From: Chionoecetes opilio
Lineage: Eukaryota > Arthropoda > Malacostraca > Decapoda > Majidae
Length of the DNA: 64,000 nucleotides
Direction: 5' to 3'
Assembly (NCBI GenBank): GCA_016584305.1
Contig: JACEEZ010016428.1
Span: forward strand, 56,001 to 120,000
The notes under the pieces were generated by a model. The model was not told the DNA's origin and made no database searches. It saw nothing but the letters and a program-made list of their open reading frames with translations. The position numbers were made by a program, and so were the translations under genes. Below are positions 32,257-64,000 of this stretch, one piece after another. Position 1 is the stretch's first letter, and each line of letters opens with the position of its first letter.

Positions 32257-35190
32257 ATCCAAATTCAGAATGGCATTTCTTTTCTAAGCCTTGATTAAAA
32301 CTAAGCTTGAGAAACTTTGCTGACACAGGCATGATGTTGCCATCTGCACAAACATGGCTGTTGCCTTCTCAGCTTACTCCTTGTAGTCCTGACTATCAAT
32401 CAGGACAACCCAGCAATGTAATGCATAGGATGGCCAAATGCTTTGAAAGTTGCTTTTTTATAATAATCCACTGGAAGCTCCAATAGGGTATCAGAATGAT
32501 CAGTTCCATCATCTGAGAATGGATGAAGCTTACACATGTTGGTCTGAGGTGTCTTTGAAATAGAAGTCTAGGTTTTCCAGCATCAAAGTCAGGTGTCTGG
32601 TAATCCAGGGGGACATTCGTACCTCCAGTGTCTGCTCTGCTGTCTGCATACCATGTTCCCAGCCACTGCCAGCCAGCCATATAGGTATCAAAGACTTCAA
32701 AATCAGAACAACACCTCTTTGCTACATTGCTTTGATTTTGTTTCACCTTCAGTGTGAATCCATTTATTTTCCCTATACATGTAAAAATATCCCCACCTTT
32801 GCCTAGTTTTATACCATAGATTTATTTTCCCTTATCTATACCGACACGTTGGCATGATCTCGTCCACCCACCTGTCCACCCCAAAACAGCCGTCCACCCC
32901 TCACTCAGTCTCGTCCACCTTTAGGTGGACCGTCCACCCAGGTTGAATAGCACTGATCTAATGTATATGTTATCTTTGTAGAAGATGTCTACATAACCAA
33001 CCAAGCCAGTGGTATATACACTCTCAAAATAATATACTTTACAGTTATGTTATACAAATTTTGTTAAGGTTTAGCTACATATTATTCTAGTATAAACTTG
33101 ATATAATTTACATTTTTACCTTTTAACTCTTGCAAAATAGAAACTCTAATGGATGACAGAAACTTGATAAACTATGTATAACTATTCACATTAGAATACT
33201 ATTGTGTAAGAGCTAATTGTGCACTTACTGTTGCACTAGTGACTAGTGTATGTTCTGGAATGAGCTGCTTACATTCTTTAATTGAAGAAATTATTACGCA
33301 CTTATTGTTGCCCTACATTATTCACTTGATACATTCAGGGTATTCTGCGAGTACACCCTATTCCTTGAAATATTGTTGTTTTCTCAATTTTTCTCTTTAC
33401 AGCTACTTTCTCTTTTTACAGCTACTTTCGCTGCCAGTTTTTAAGCTTCCTAGCTTAGCCTGCTTGTCTACTATACAACCTTAACACTTGATTTTTTTTA
33501 ATCAGTGTTTTTTTGCACATTGTGGATGTGTTGTGGAGTTTACCCACATTAGTACTGACACATATTTTATTTACTCATCCATGTCATTGTCTTTCATGTT
33601 GAACATCATGTAAAACATTGTTTTCCTCATTTGCGTTTGTAACATTGACCGCATAATACTCGGAATTCAAGCGGTCCAACATTCCATCTCTGGTCCCGCC
33701 GAATACTTCGTAAATATATTTCTGTGTATTTAGCTGAAATTTTACACACTTCTAGCGATAGGAATTAAGCTTTGGGAAGTTTAGAGTATATTATGTATAA
33801 TTTATATTGTTTATATGTATATAGCCTTTAGTTAGGTGTCTACAGTTTCATTTAACTCTTTGCAAGCCCTAGGTATTGGGCCCTCCACCCCGTTAACTAC
33901 TGTGACATATAACTGCTTAACACTGACGGGCTCTTAGAAAGCCCGTGTCATCCTACAATGGAAGTGCAATAAAAAAAATAAAAAAAATATAAGCCCTAGC
34001 TAATTCTTGTTTGACTAATTCGAGGACAAATTTTTTAGCAGCCCGAGCAATGTAAGTCAGTAATCCCTTCTAGCATACAAAATAACTTGCATTACTATTA
34101 CAATTGAATTACAGCTATTATTACATAATTGTAACAATAATTATAACTGCATTCAGGATGCTTTCATGTATTTAACATCAAGAGAACCAGTATATTTTTA
34201 GGAGCGTCATAAACATATAAAAATATAATGAATATATAACTATATGTGTTTATTTCCTGGTTCATCGTGAGAGCCAAGTACTTTGTTAGCTCGAGCAAGT
34301 AGGTCACAGAACAAATGTATATGTGACAGCCTTATACAAATGTCGACGACCGCTAGTAACATAAGAGTGGAGCGGTCGGAAGCCTGGAAACGACGAGCAG
34401 AACACCTTGGACCACGTATCCATCAAGACGCTTATCTCACGAGCTCCGCCGACACTCACTGGCTGGTCTAGCCTACTACATTTTGGTTGTAATAAATCTA
34501 AGTTCCTTATTGGGCTTATAAATAAATGTGTATACCAACTGGAAGTACCATTTTAACCTAGCCTAAGAACGTCTACAAATAGACAGACTTATACATACAA
34601 TTTAAATTGTTTTAAATTGTATTTTACGTAACCTTTTTTATTTTTCAGCGTACAAAGAACATTTTGGAACATAATTTGTTTGCATTTTTATGTGGAATGA
34701 TATTGATCTCGTGGTATGTTGTTGTTCAAATGATTCTGAAGTTGTTTCCAAAAAAACAAATTCGAAATTGGGACGCCATTTTCCAAGATGACGGCTGGAG
34801 CATAACGTAGATTTGTTGGGATTTTTAATATATTTATTAAGACGTTTTAGTTTATTAGTGTTTCAATTTTAAATTTTCTACTAATTTGTTGAGTTGATTT
34901 CCTTAAAAATCCTCTACTACTGTCGCAATTATCGAGTTAAGTGTAACTTTATTTCATATTCCCTATAAACAACTATATCATCATTTTGTCATGCTGAATA
35001 CAATACGTGCTGCAAGGAATGGTGCCGGACAAGAACTTTTGACTTGGTTTGTTACTTGCAAGGATATGATATATATTTGTTTTTTTGTTTTTAGAGGGGG
35101 GAAAATATTAAGGAAAACAATTTATTACAATCTGAACTTTTATGACAAGGTTGATTTGTTTGCCTCACATTTGTGAGAAGGTTTCTGCCA
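32257..35190. other. AT-rich sequence downstream of the IR gene, no recognised gene
   Basis: Short frames only; a frame at 32396-32746 on the minus strand has no recognisable motif. A GTCCACC-rich palindromic patch lies at 32860-32945. The IR gene ends at 35234 on the minus strand, so its 3' untranslated region should lie here, but I see no clear poly-A site to choose. Confidence 0.5.
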
Positions 35191-35233
35191 TCAGTCGTTC
35201 ACCTGCATGGTCACTATTAAGGTTGTATCAAAA

Positions 35234-55088
<19,855 letters not shown>

Positions 55089-55192
55089 GACATGTTCAGT
55101 GAGCGAAAAATTGTATCACTAACACCACTAATTATTTTTCAAGTGATAAGGAATGTTTAAACTTCATTTGATTTGTTTTCTAGCATTTGGTC

Positions 55193-55400
55193 ACACACAC
55201 ACACACACACACACACACGACGAAGAGTATTCCGCAGTGTAGTGGTTAACACGCTCGGTAAACAACCGAGCAATCCCAGATTCGATCCCTGGGCGGGGCT
55301 GAGAAAAATGAGCGCGGAGACGGGACATAAGAGTGCTGCTCAGGCCCTGTAAAATATGTAGTAACCACACAACGACATCGGAACGAGAAAGAGACAACGA
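55193..55400 (+). mobile_element. tRNA-Val-like SINE preceded by (AC)n
   Basis: After 13 AC repeats, TCCGCAGTGTAGTGGTTAAC, CGGTAAACAACCGAG and AGATTCGATCCCTGGGCGGG form a cloverleaf-like head with CAGTGTAGTGGTTA typical of tRNA-Val. The body (AGCGCGGAGACGGGACATA) has no tail that I can define. Same family as 58444-58600. Confidence 0.6.
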
Positions 55401-55716
55401 AAATCAGGGGGAAAAGAAATGATAAAAATAAAGAAAGGGAGAAGAAATTCAGGTAATCACAGAAACAACAGGTTCAGTAGTTATATATGACTCGTAGATT
55501 ATAAGACAGAGTAAGATTATCATACACACACGGGCTAGTAGCTAACCATCAGGACACAACACTGACTCACTTATGACTCATGTAGGCAAGATGACAAAAT
55601 AGACTCCACCTATTAGGGTGGTACTTTTACTTACGTGTACGTCACCAAATCGTCACCAGTAATTGTAATCCTGATTGAAGCTAAAATGTGAGGACACATC
55701 TAATGGGTGTGACCAG

Positions 55717-56513
55717 ATACAATCAATCAATCATTGGGGGCATACGCCGGGGGGCGCGTCGCCTCGCCCACCCTACGACGCCACTCCCGGGGGTCACCAC
55801 GCGCGAGTTCCCATGCAGGCTCCTTTCCCATACCAAGCAGCTCTCGACAAGAAACATCAACTTGCCCCAGCCACGAGCCTTGTGGGCGCCCCCTTGGCCT
55901 CCTCCACGCCGGATTGTCTCTTACAGATACAACCTGATGGAAAGGATCGGTTTCAGGGTAGCGTACGTGCCACATGCCCATATAGCCGAAGTTGGCGCTG
56001 ACGGACTATGCAGGTAATAGGCCTCGATTCATTCTCACGGTGCAATCGCTAATTTGACACGTAATCATCCCAACGATACCCCATGATTCTGCGAAGACAC
56101 TTATTACCAAAGGCATTGATTCGTCTCTTCAAATCACTATTTAGTGTCCATGTCTCACAACCATAGAGTAAGACAGGGATCACAAGCGACTTGAAGATCC
56201 GGATCTTTGTCCTTCTGCACAAGTACCGACAACGCCAAATACTCCCGCTGAGCGAGTCCATAACACCGTGGGCTATGCCAATCCGCCGTAAGACTTCTTG
56301 ACGCGTCCCGCCGTCATTATGGACTGCGCTACCAAGGTATGTAAAACTTTCCAAGATCTCAATGTCCTCGCCACACGCATGAACAGACTGTACTGCTTCA
56401 TCTAGTAAGTCTCCAAACACCTGGCCCTTGGTCTTGAGCCATCTGAGACCGCAAGTCCCAAAGGCTTTGCCTCCTCGTGCAGCGCCTCGAGAGCCATCAC
56501 CAGACCATTGAAG
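55717..56513 (-). mobile_element. RTE-like LINE copy 2, strongly 5'-truncated
   Basis: Only the last part of ORF2 and the 3' end remain, with the same CAAT-repeat tail at 55713-55728 as copies 1 and 3. The 155-residue frame at 56516-56049 contains ESFTYLGSAVHNDGG, VIPVLLYGCETWTLNSD and CLRRIMGYRWDDYVSN. A small replacement near 56440 shifts the frame in the RT-proximal part. ACCAGA occurs at both junctions but is ambiguous because the LINE itself has CACCAG. Confidence 0.85.
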
Positions 56514-57067
56514 CAATGGTCACCCTAAAAATAGTAATTGAACTTTACGTCTTGTAATGCGGAATTATTATGTTGTACCGTAGCTTTTAATATTGTTATT
56601 CCAATATTATAGGATGTTATAGGATGTTATATGAATATGTAATGTATAGACTATTATAGGGAGTGTTAAGTTACAGGATGTTATATGATGCTATAATAAT
56701 ATGTATAAAATACTATATGTGGTGTTAAGAGTCGGGAATATTGAATGTACGGAGAAAATTTGTTATTTGAAATGGAATCAGTAAGCTCAAAAAATACAAT
56801 CGTATTCACCTTTGAACTCTGAAGCCTTGACTTAAAGTAATCGTCCAAACCCATTTTTTTTTATGCCTAATTATGTTGAATTCAAAATAGTACATTCAAA
56901 ATACCTAATCCACCAAAAATATTTGATTTCCAGGCCTTATTACCGTAAAAACACGACTTTTGTAAAATGCGCGCGAATTTTTTTTTTCTTCCCTCCAACA
57001 GGGCTACGAATATTATTGATGACGTCACAGGAGGAACTCCAATGTAAACAATATTCTTCTGCCTGTG

Positions 57068-57362
57068 TTTAGTAGTAGTAGTAGTAGTAGTATAGCAGTG
57101 GTGGTAGTGATGGTAATAGTGGTAATAGTAGTACTGGTGGTAGTAGTAGTAGTAGTAGTAGTATAGTAGTGGTGGTACTGGTGGTAATAGTGGTAATAGT
57201 AGTAGTTGTAGTAGTGTAGTAGTAGTAATATTAGTAGTAGTTGCTTAGTAGTAGTAGTAGTAGTATAGTAGTGGTGGTAGTGGTGGTAATAGTGGTAATA
57301 GTAGTAGTAGTGTGGTAGTAACAAAAGCAGTAGTAGTTGCTTAGTAGTAGTAGTAGTTAGTA
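57068..57362. repeat. (TAG)n-type minisatellite
   Basis: GTAGTAGTAGT with GTGGTGGTA and GGTAATAGT interruptions arranged as about four higher-order units of 60-90 bp. Tyr/Thr/Leu frames on the minus strand are artefacts. Confidence 0.9.
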
Positions 57363-57549
57363 GTAGAAGCCACCCAGCCACACCGTACCGCCTTGCCACA
57401 TAGCGTAGTATTGACGGTATTATTACGTGTTATAGGACAGATATAGACAGTATGGACAGATTATATAACTAAGGGAAGGATTACTGCTAGAAGAGACAAG
57501 GCATTACGTTGTGAGAGACAGTGAGATGAAGAAATAATAGCTAAGGAGA

Positions 57550-58000
<451 letters not shown>

Positions 58001-58440
58001 CCTGACTATAAGGTTGTAGTGGTGGTTATCAGCGCGGGAAGTGGAGGCTTCCTGCTGTGACGTCACCGAGCCGTGCTGCGTCGTCTGCAAGCCTTGAGCA
58101 GCGTTTTGAGAGCTCGGGGAATTTGCAGATTTTGATTGCGGATTATTTAAAAACGGCTGACTGGATGCAAAAAGTGACAACATATTGTTGATATACTCGC
58201 TAATGGCTATAATTTGATTGCATTAAATCAGGAATGATAAAATGGTCTGGACGATTACTTTATTATTTAATAAAGCTCAGCACAACGCATGGCGGTGTTG
58301 AAACCCTCGATTTTCAACAGCGCAACATAACAGCGCGCGCGTCACGAGGCACAGTGTGGACGGGGCTTTAGACAGGGGACACAAACAGTTCGTGTAATCT
58401 TACAACCACGACTAATACAAGTAGGTAAATACAAATAGGT

Positions 58441-58443
<3 letters not shown>

Positions 58444-58475
<32 letters not shown>

Positions 58476-58600
58476 GGTGCACTCCGTAGTGTAGTGGTTG
58501 CTCGCTCGGTTAACAACCGAGAGGTCCCGAGTTCGATCCCCGGGCGGAGCGGAAATAGATGGGATGTTTTTGTGGATATGTGAAGATTACACTCAGACAG
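58444..58600 (+). mobile_element. tRNA-Val-like SINE preceded by (AC)n, second copy
   Basis: (AC)n is followed by ACTCCGTAGTGTAGTGGTTG, CTCGGTTAACAACCGAG (anticodon-like AAC, Val) and CCCGAGTTCGATCCCCGGGC at 58479-58551. The D-stem cannot pair and the acceptor stem has a mismatch, so a functional tRNA is unlikely. Confidence 0.6.
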
Positions 58601-58649
58601 TCACACGTATTTTGCATGCCTCATAAGTAAACCTTACATACACATGTTC

Positions 58650-58880
58650 AGATGTTACGTAGCAACACTGTACCTGACCACGGCAACAGAGTATGTCCTG
58701 CGAGATGCTATAACCTCAGTCGTTAGTCGCTAGACTCGCTACTCGGCCAGCAGACTGTCCACACTGGCTCCACGCCAACAGTCTCTGTTCTTTCTGTTAT
58801 CTAGAATAAACCTACCTACAGGAAGATTGCTCACTTCAATACGGAACCTCCTTTACCTACCCACTCCACTCATCACTGCA
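58650..58880 (+). repeat. Possible solo LTR
   Basis: It starts TGTTACGTAGCAACACTG and contains AGAATAAACCTACC (poly-A-signal-like) about 160 bp later, with a CA-rich end near 58870. The layout fits a small LTR, but no duplication or partner LTR was seen. Low confidence. Confidence 0.3.
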
Positions 58881-59929
58881 AAGAGCAATATGGCGCAGCT
58901 CAGAGGTTTCTAGTGTACTTTATGCAGACAAAGCCGGTAGCGGCTCACCACCCTTTAGCCCGCCAACCGCCTCTATACCACGCCGCCCGCTCTTCACGAC
59001 AACTCCTCCCCACGCTATCCTCCCTGGATTTATTCGTCCATCAGCGACTCGTGTGCCCAGTGGATATATTGTGTGTGGATTTTGCATAGCGGTAGGGTCT
59101 AGTGTCTTGTGTTGTGTAGTGTAGTACAGTGCAGTGCGATTCCTTGTATCGGGGTTCTCGTGTGTGCGTGCCGACCCACCCCCGCTTGCCTGTCTGGTGA
59201 CCTTGAACCGAGAGCGGGGCTCTCTGCACGTCTCCATGCCTCACAAACACACACACACACACCACACACACACGGGGTGGAGTGGACATTCCTCCCCACG
59301 CTTTTCGTTGTGTTGAAAGATTCCACGTACGATGGTTCTTTTTTCTTAGTGTTTCCGTTTAGGACTCTTTATGTCTTTCCCGACAGTGTCACCCACGACT
59401 AGTGGGTCTGAATAGAATATGACGAAGAGGAGTTAGCTTCCCCTCCTTGGAAGCCACTCTACACTTCCCCACCAGGGCCCAGGGGCTACATTCAGAGAGG
59501 CTTACTTCCGGTCTGCACGACCTAGCGACTTCCAACAGCTGTTCTGGGCGACTTTTGGCATTCTGCAGGCACATTGATGACGTACTTAAAGACGTTCAGC
59601 TGTCAAAATCACGCAACTGCCTCCAGGCAGTTGTAGAGCACGCAATATACATAAAAATACTCATAAATTGAGTATATATGATGTATATTTATGTTATAGT
59701 TATACTCAAGAACTGAACAGGGCAAGTATACAAATGAAATTAGGCCATATTACAATGCCATCCGCTCGTGATGAGTTTGTTATGAGGTGATGAGCCGAGT
59801 GGCGAACGGTGACATCTGACCATGACTCACCACACGGCTCCGCGACAGACAAGGTATTTTCCTCCTCATCCTTCTTTCTCTTACCCTTTATTCTTCCCTT
59901 CTTCCTCTACCTAATTCCTCCTCCTTCAT

Positions 59930-59971
<42 letters not shown>

Positions 59972-61695
59972 TACCACTACTATTATTGCTGCTACTACTA
60001 CTATAGCCGTGCTTTTGTCGTCCAAGCATCGTCTTGGTACGAAGACCGTTTTTTCTCGCAATTGAAAATGGATTGGTCTCTGCGACAACAACACAACAAG
60101 CTTGGTAGGGGCCGAAATAATAATCAGTCTAAAACATTGCAAATAATATCACAAAGCAGTATAACACACATTTCAGCAAGTGTTATTGGAGTGGTCTTCG
60201 TAATCCAAGACGGTGCTGGGACGATAAAAACACGGCTTATTACTGCTGCTACATAAGAACATAAGAAAATAAGGAAGCTACAAGAGGCCGCGAGGCCTAC
60301 ACGGGGTAGCTCCTGTAAAGGAGCTAGTTATAGTAGCTCCTACTACAACTACTACCAACTGCTATAAGAAAAGGTTAGGAGGAGGAAGAGGAGGAGGAGA
60401 AGGAGAAGGAGAAGCTAGGAGGTGGAGGAGGAGGAGGAGGAGGAAGAAGGGTGGAGCATTTTGGTGTGGATGATAAATTTGTTTATAAACACAGCTGAGA
60501 GCGTGGAAGCCTTGTGATTGGCTGAAACTTTTTGAGAAATACTATGTGATTCGCTGGCGAGGCTGTGACGTAATTGTACTCGCTCAGCCAATCAGCTATC
60601 GAAGCCCATAGTGACACCGTAGCGCCACTCCCATATATCGTACCAGAATCCCCGCGACTTCCGGGTTGTACAAATAGAGGAAGTTAGTTAAGCTAAACAC
60701 CGTGCCCTTTAACTCTCTGAATGTCTGCCCAGATGCTGAGAGCGAGCTAGGGCTCCCTATCCACTAGGGCGCCTGTGGTAAGGCGAAACGCCCTCCCACC
60801 GCTATGCTCAGTCGAGAATGCTGCCTTAGTGGCACCGCTAAAGGCGCTGAAAACTAAGGCATGGTCAGACCCTGACTTAGTGAGCTGCTGCGGGCCTTTG
60901 ACAGACATTCATCTTCTGTTTATAAGGCAAATACAGCCTTGTTTCAGTTCCTACAACGTAACAATTGGTGTTTACGTAATAATAGTGTTGCAAGGTGAGT
61001 ATGAATTGATCGTGGAAGACTAAATGCAGCATTATAGGGTGTTATATGCTGGCGATAGAAATGTTATGTGTTGTGTGTTGGTTGGCGGGCGGGCGGCGGG
61101 CGAAGCGACTAGACAAGTGTCACCAAGGGTGCTCCGCCCGCACTAAAATGTTGTACTAATACACGGTATTATCATACTACCAGATGATATTTAGGACAAC
61201 TGAACATACCATCACCTTCACGAGACATTAGTGCATATCATGAATGTATAAAAATTACAGTAAACGATACCTATAATAAGATAATGAGAGCAAAATGAAA
61301 TCGTGTATAATTTTTTTTTTTCTTTCACCTTTTTTTATTCAACTCCTTCTACTCCTGCAATTTTGCTTGCATTAAATTTTCACTCACAGTCTCGGAATCA
61401 GCACAGTTTTCCGCTTATCATGGTATGTGGCACGTCCCAATGCAAAAATGTTTAGGTGGTCAAAACCTGTGATGAATGTCATACTTGTGACAAACAGTTT
61501 TCGGCGGGCCGCGGGGCGAGCGTTGCCTTATTGCAGATGTGAGGGAGGGAGGGAGGGACCAAAATTCTTGTTTTGGTGGAGAAGTGTTCAAGCCTTGCGA
61601 TTGGTCGAAGCTGCCTAAGCAGCGCTCAGACAGGCAGCGTGATTGGCTATTAGGATTCTCGGACCACGCCCACACCTTGGGCGTTGGAGGTGTAT
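58881..61695. other. Gene-poor sequence upstream of RTE copy 3
   Basis: This holds an (AC)n patch (59240-59272), an (ACT)n tract (59930-60002), a GGA-rich tract (60375-60450) and GC-rich patches. Several short frames exist but no domain was recognised; missing first exons of the IR could lie here unseen. Confidence 0.5.
59930..60002. repeat. (ACT)n microsatellite
   Basis: ACTACTACTACT repeats with ACCACC and ATTATT interruptions. Confidence 0.95.
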
Positions 61696-63115
61696 CATCA
61701 ATCAATCATTGCGGGCATACGCCGGGGGGCGCGTCGCCTCGCCCACCCTACAACGCCACTCCCGAGGGTCACCACGCGCGAGTTCCCATGCAGGCTCCTT
61801 TCCCATACCAAGCAGCTCTCGACAAGAAACATCAACTTGCCCCAGCCACGAGCCTTGTGGGCGCCCCCTTGGCCTCCTCCACGCCGGATTGTCTCTTACA
61901 GATACAACCCGATGGGAAGGATCGGTTTCAGGGTAGCGTGCCACATGCCCATATAGCCGAAGTTGGCGCTGACGGACTATGCAGGTAATAGGCCTCGATT
62001 CAGTCTTATGGTGCAATCGCTGATTTGACACGTAATCATCCCAGCGATACCCCATGATTCTGCGAAGACACTTATTACCAAAGGCATTGATTCGTCTCTT
62101 CAAGTCACTATTTAGTGTCCATGTCTCACAACCATAGAGTAAGACAGGGATCACAAGCGACTTGAAGATCCGGATCTTTGTCCTCCTGCACAGGTACCGA
62201 CAACGCCAAATACTCCCGCTGAGCGAGTCCATAACACCGTGTGCTATGCCAATCCGCCGTAAGACTTCTTGACGTGACCCGCCGTCATTATGGACTGCGC
62301 TACCAAGGTATGTAAAACTTTCCAAGATCTCAATGTCCTCGCCACACGCATGAACAGACTGTACTGCTTCATCTAGTAAGTCTCCAAACACCTGGACCTT
62401 GGTCTTGAGCCAGGAGACCTCAAGTCCCAAAGGCTTTGCCTCCTCGTGCAGCGCCTCGAGAGCCATCACCAGGACCTCCAGCGACTCAGCAAAGATTACT
62501 GCATCATCGGCAAAAACAAGATCAGTGATCTTGGTGTTGCCAACGGATGTTCCACAATCACTTTGATCTACAACCTTGTCCAATACCCAGTCCATACAAG
62601 CGTTGAAAAGTGATGGGGCAAGGACGCACCCTTGCCTCACTCCTGTATTCACAGGAAAGAAGCCGGATACACCTGCCCCACACTTCACAGCACTCTCAGT
62701 CCCAGAATACAGACCAGTTATCAAACCAATAGTCCTTGCAGGAATCCCTCGAAGTCGCAGAAGATCCCAGAGTGACTCACGATGCACTGAGTCAAACGCC
62801 TTCTTGAGATCAACATAGGCTGCAAGCATCCCCTGTCGAAACTCACGTCGGCGTTCCACCAGGACACGAAGCGCTAGGATACGGTCCGTTGTTGACTTAC
62901 CAGGCGTGAACCCAGACTGCTGAGGTCTCTGATGCTTCACCAGATGGCTGCGAATCCGTGTCAGCAATAGATGGGCAAGCACCTTGCCTGGTACGCTGAG
63001 CAGTGTAATACCGCGGTAATTGTTGCAGTCCTGATGGTCCCCTTTCCCTTTCCAGATAGGGACGACCAGCCCCCTTTTCCAGTCAGGAGGAATGGTACCT
63101 GATTGCCACACGGCA
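61696..63115 (-). mobile_element. RTE-like LINE copy 3, 5'-truncated
   Basis: The 3' CAAT-repeat end is at 61696-61710 and the 5' truncation at 63115. A perfect 10-bp target duplication GGAGGTGTAT lies at 61686-61695 and 63116-63125. It is nearly identical to copy 1 over its length and has an uninterrupted RT frame, so it is recent. Confidence 0.92.
61702..63115 (-). pseudogene. Reverse transcriptase of RTE-like LINE copy 3 (truncated, open frame)
   Basis: About 470 residues run from the RT fingers (WQSGTIPPDWKRGLVVPIWK, NNYRGITLLSVPGK) through motif A LKKAFDSVHRESLW, motif B TGVRQGCVLAPSLFN and motif C LVFADDAVIFAES to the C-terminal RRPRGRPQGSW and ATRPPAYARND. It ends at its natural stop. 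The first residues of the open frame come from flanking DNA, not the element. No stop or frameshift is visible, but endonuclease and the N-terminal RT part are missing. Confidence 0.85.
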
Positions 63116-63241
63116 GGAGGTGTATGGCAGGGCAAAAGCGCCTGAAATATCGACTGTACATGGGCTTGAGCAGGTGCCTTAGCCGGTCCGTTACAAAAGC
63201 GCCTGAAGACCGGTAAAGCGCTCTTTTCGCCTTACCTCTAG

Positions 63242-64000
63242 GGCACTTCTCAGCATCTCCCCCCAGTACCGCCTTCCCCAACTCAGCCGAGCGTTGAGCT
63301 ACACGGCGATGCAATTACAAGTCTGCTTTACTACTTGAAACAGTCACGGTTATCAGCCGACAATCGCCGTAGACAGGATGAGAAGGAAAGGAGTCAGCGA
63401 GAAGAGCAAAGACGACAACGTGATAATGAAGCCCGTAGGAAGGAGGAAGATGCGCGTTTTTCGGCTCTCGTGCAGCTCCTATCTGCTATGCAGCCTGCTG
63501 GTGCGCTGCACACTCCTACACTCCCCACGTCCCCCGCAGTTGACGCGCGGCTTCACATGTCACCTCCTGTCACCGTCCCTGCGACAACTTCTACTGTCCC
63601 ACCCGTCACCACTACTACTGCGGCTGTTACGCCTACAATTGCGCCTTCCGCGAGCAAGCATGTGGCTCACAGCCCTCCGATATTACTCTCTCATGCCCCC
63701 TACCAAGTGTTCCGACAATGGCGTCGACTTTGGCAGGATTTTTCCACCATGCTGGACTTACAGAAACTCCCCCGAGAGAAGCAACTCATCCAGCTACGGA
63801 TGTCTGTATCACTTGACGTGCAGACAATCCTAGAACACACCCTAGGGATCGCACCAGACACTTCTTTGACTGTAACAGAGGTCCTCGACGCTTTACAGTT
63901 ACACTTCAAGAGCCAACGCAACGAAGCTCTACGCCGGCTCGCCGTCCGCCTGTTTGCACAACAGGAGCTCACGGCGAGCCGTTCTCCGATCTATACGATG
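63242..64000 (+). pseudogene. LTR-retrotransposon Gag-like frame, running off the window
   Basis: The frame is open from a TAG just before 63242 to the end. It reads PSVELHGDAITSLLYYLKQS, a charged RRRQDEKERSQREEQRRQR helix, a Pro/Thr-rich linker, and YQVFRQWRRLWQDFSTMLDL with KQLIQLRMSVSLDVQTILE and VTEVLDALQLHFKSQRNEA. A charged coiled coil, Pro-rich linker and helical W...F......L....Q...L..S block are typical of Ty3/Gypsy-type Gag. There is no ATG before the MQPAG segment, so the start is uncertain. Overlapping frames on both strands are shadows. Confidence 0.6.

Noticed and set aside
58479..58551. A possible tRNA-Val(AAC) gene
   Set aside because: The anticodon arm is good but the D-stem cannot pair, the acceptor stem has a mismatch and a related SINE exists at 55.2 kb, so it is treated as a SINE head.
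63378..63833. A 151-residue plus-strand frame starting at ATG
   Set aside because: The neighbouring frame (63242-64000) carries the Gag-like motifs; this one is an out-of-frame shadow.

Overview
The window looks like repeat-rich genomic DNA from an arthropod, most likely a decapod crustacean. The inference rests on a multi-exon ionotropic receptor (IR) gene, tRNA-derived SINEs, RTE-, Jockey-, CR1- and Penelope-like retroelements, BEL/Pao and other LTR-type gag genes, Helitron-like elements and extreme microsatellite density ((CT)n, (CA)n, (AT)n, (GT)n). No bacterial or viral gene organisation, rRNA or convincing functional tRNA is present. Species cannot be fixed from the sequence alone.

The only convincing host gene is an IR on the minus strand. 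Eight exons with matching splice phases run from 52581 down to a stop codon at 35234, with a probable additional upstream exon at about 55088-54934. It covers the C-terminal part of the amino-terminal region, S1, M1, pore, M3-equivalent, S2 and the last membrane segment. Its introns hold SINEs, Helitron-like copies, a Penelope relic, CR1-like RT relics, a TTAA-flanked element and microsatellites. The 5' end of the gene was not found.

Region by region: 0.5-1.3 kb holds a LINE ORF1 relic; 2.9-6.9 kb a TIR element carrying a 5'-truncated RTE-like LINE (which itself carries a SINE); 7.1-7.7 kb a Helitron-like copy; 8.1-10.5 kb nested MITEs; 10.7-14.2 kb a BEL/Pao retrotransposon lacking its RT; 14.2-14.9 kb a LINE RT fragment; 15-16.1 kb a GC-rich duplicated block; 16.96 kb a TATA/Inr promoter-like site; 17.35-23.1 kb a TIR element carrying a PIN/FEN-like nuclease-type ORF, split by a second composite TIR element; 23.3-29.75 kb a decayed Jockey-like LINE (ORF1+ORF2) split by a MITE and by a four-unit Helitron-like array; 30-35 kb relics and a SINE; 35.2-55.1 kb the IR gene; 55.2-64 kb further SINEs, two more RTE copies, a second AAAGTAATCG-TIR element, a possible solo LTR and an open gag frame leaving the window.

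The transposon nesting can be read precisely in several places because interrupted coding frames resume on the other side and target-site duplications are visible. The most unusual item is the 17353-23095 element, whose only recognisable gene is a nuclease-like ORF bounded by inverted repeats and a TTA duplication. Also notable are the tandem Helitron heads at 27835-29618 and the tandem repeat at the last IR intron that copies the splice-donor region.
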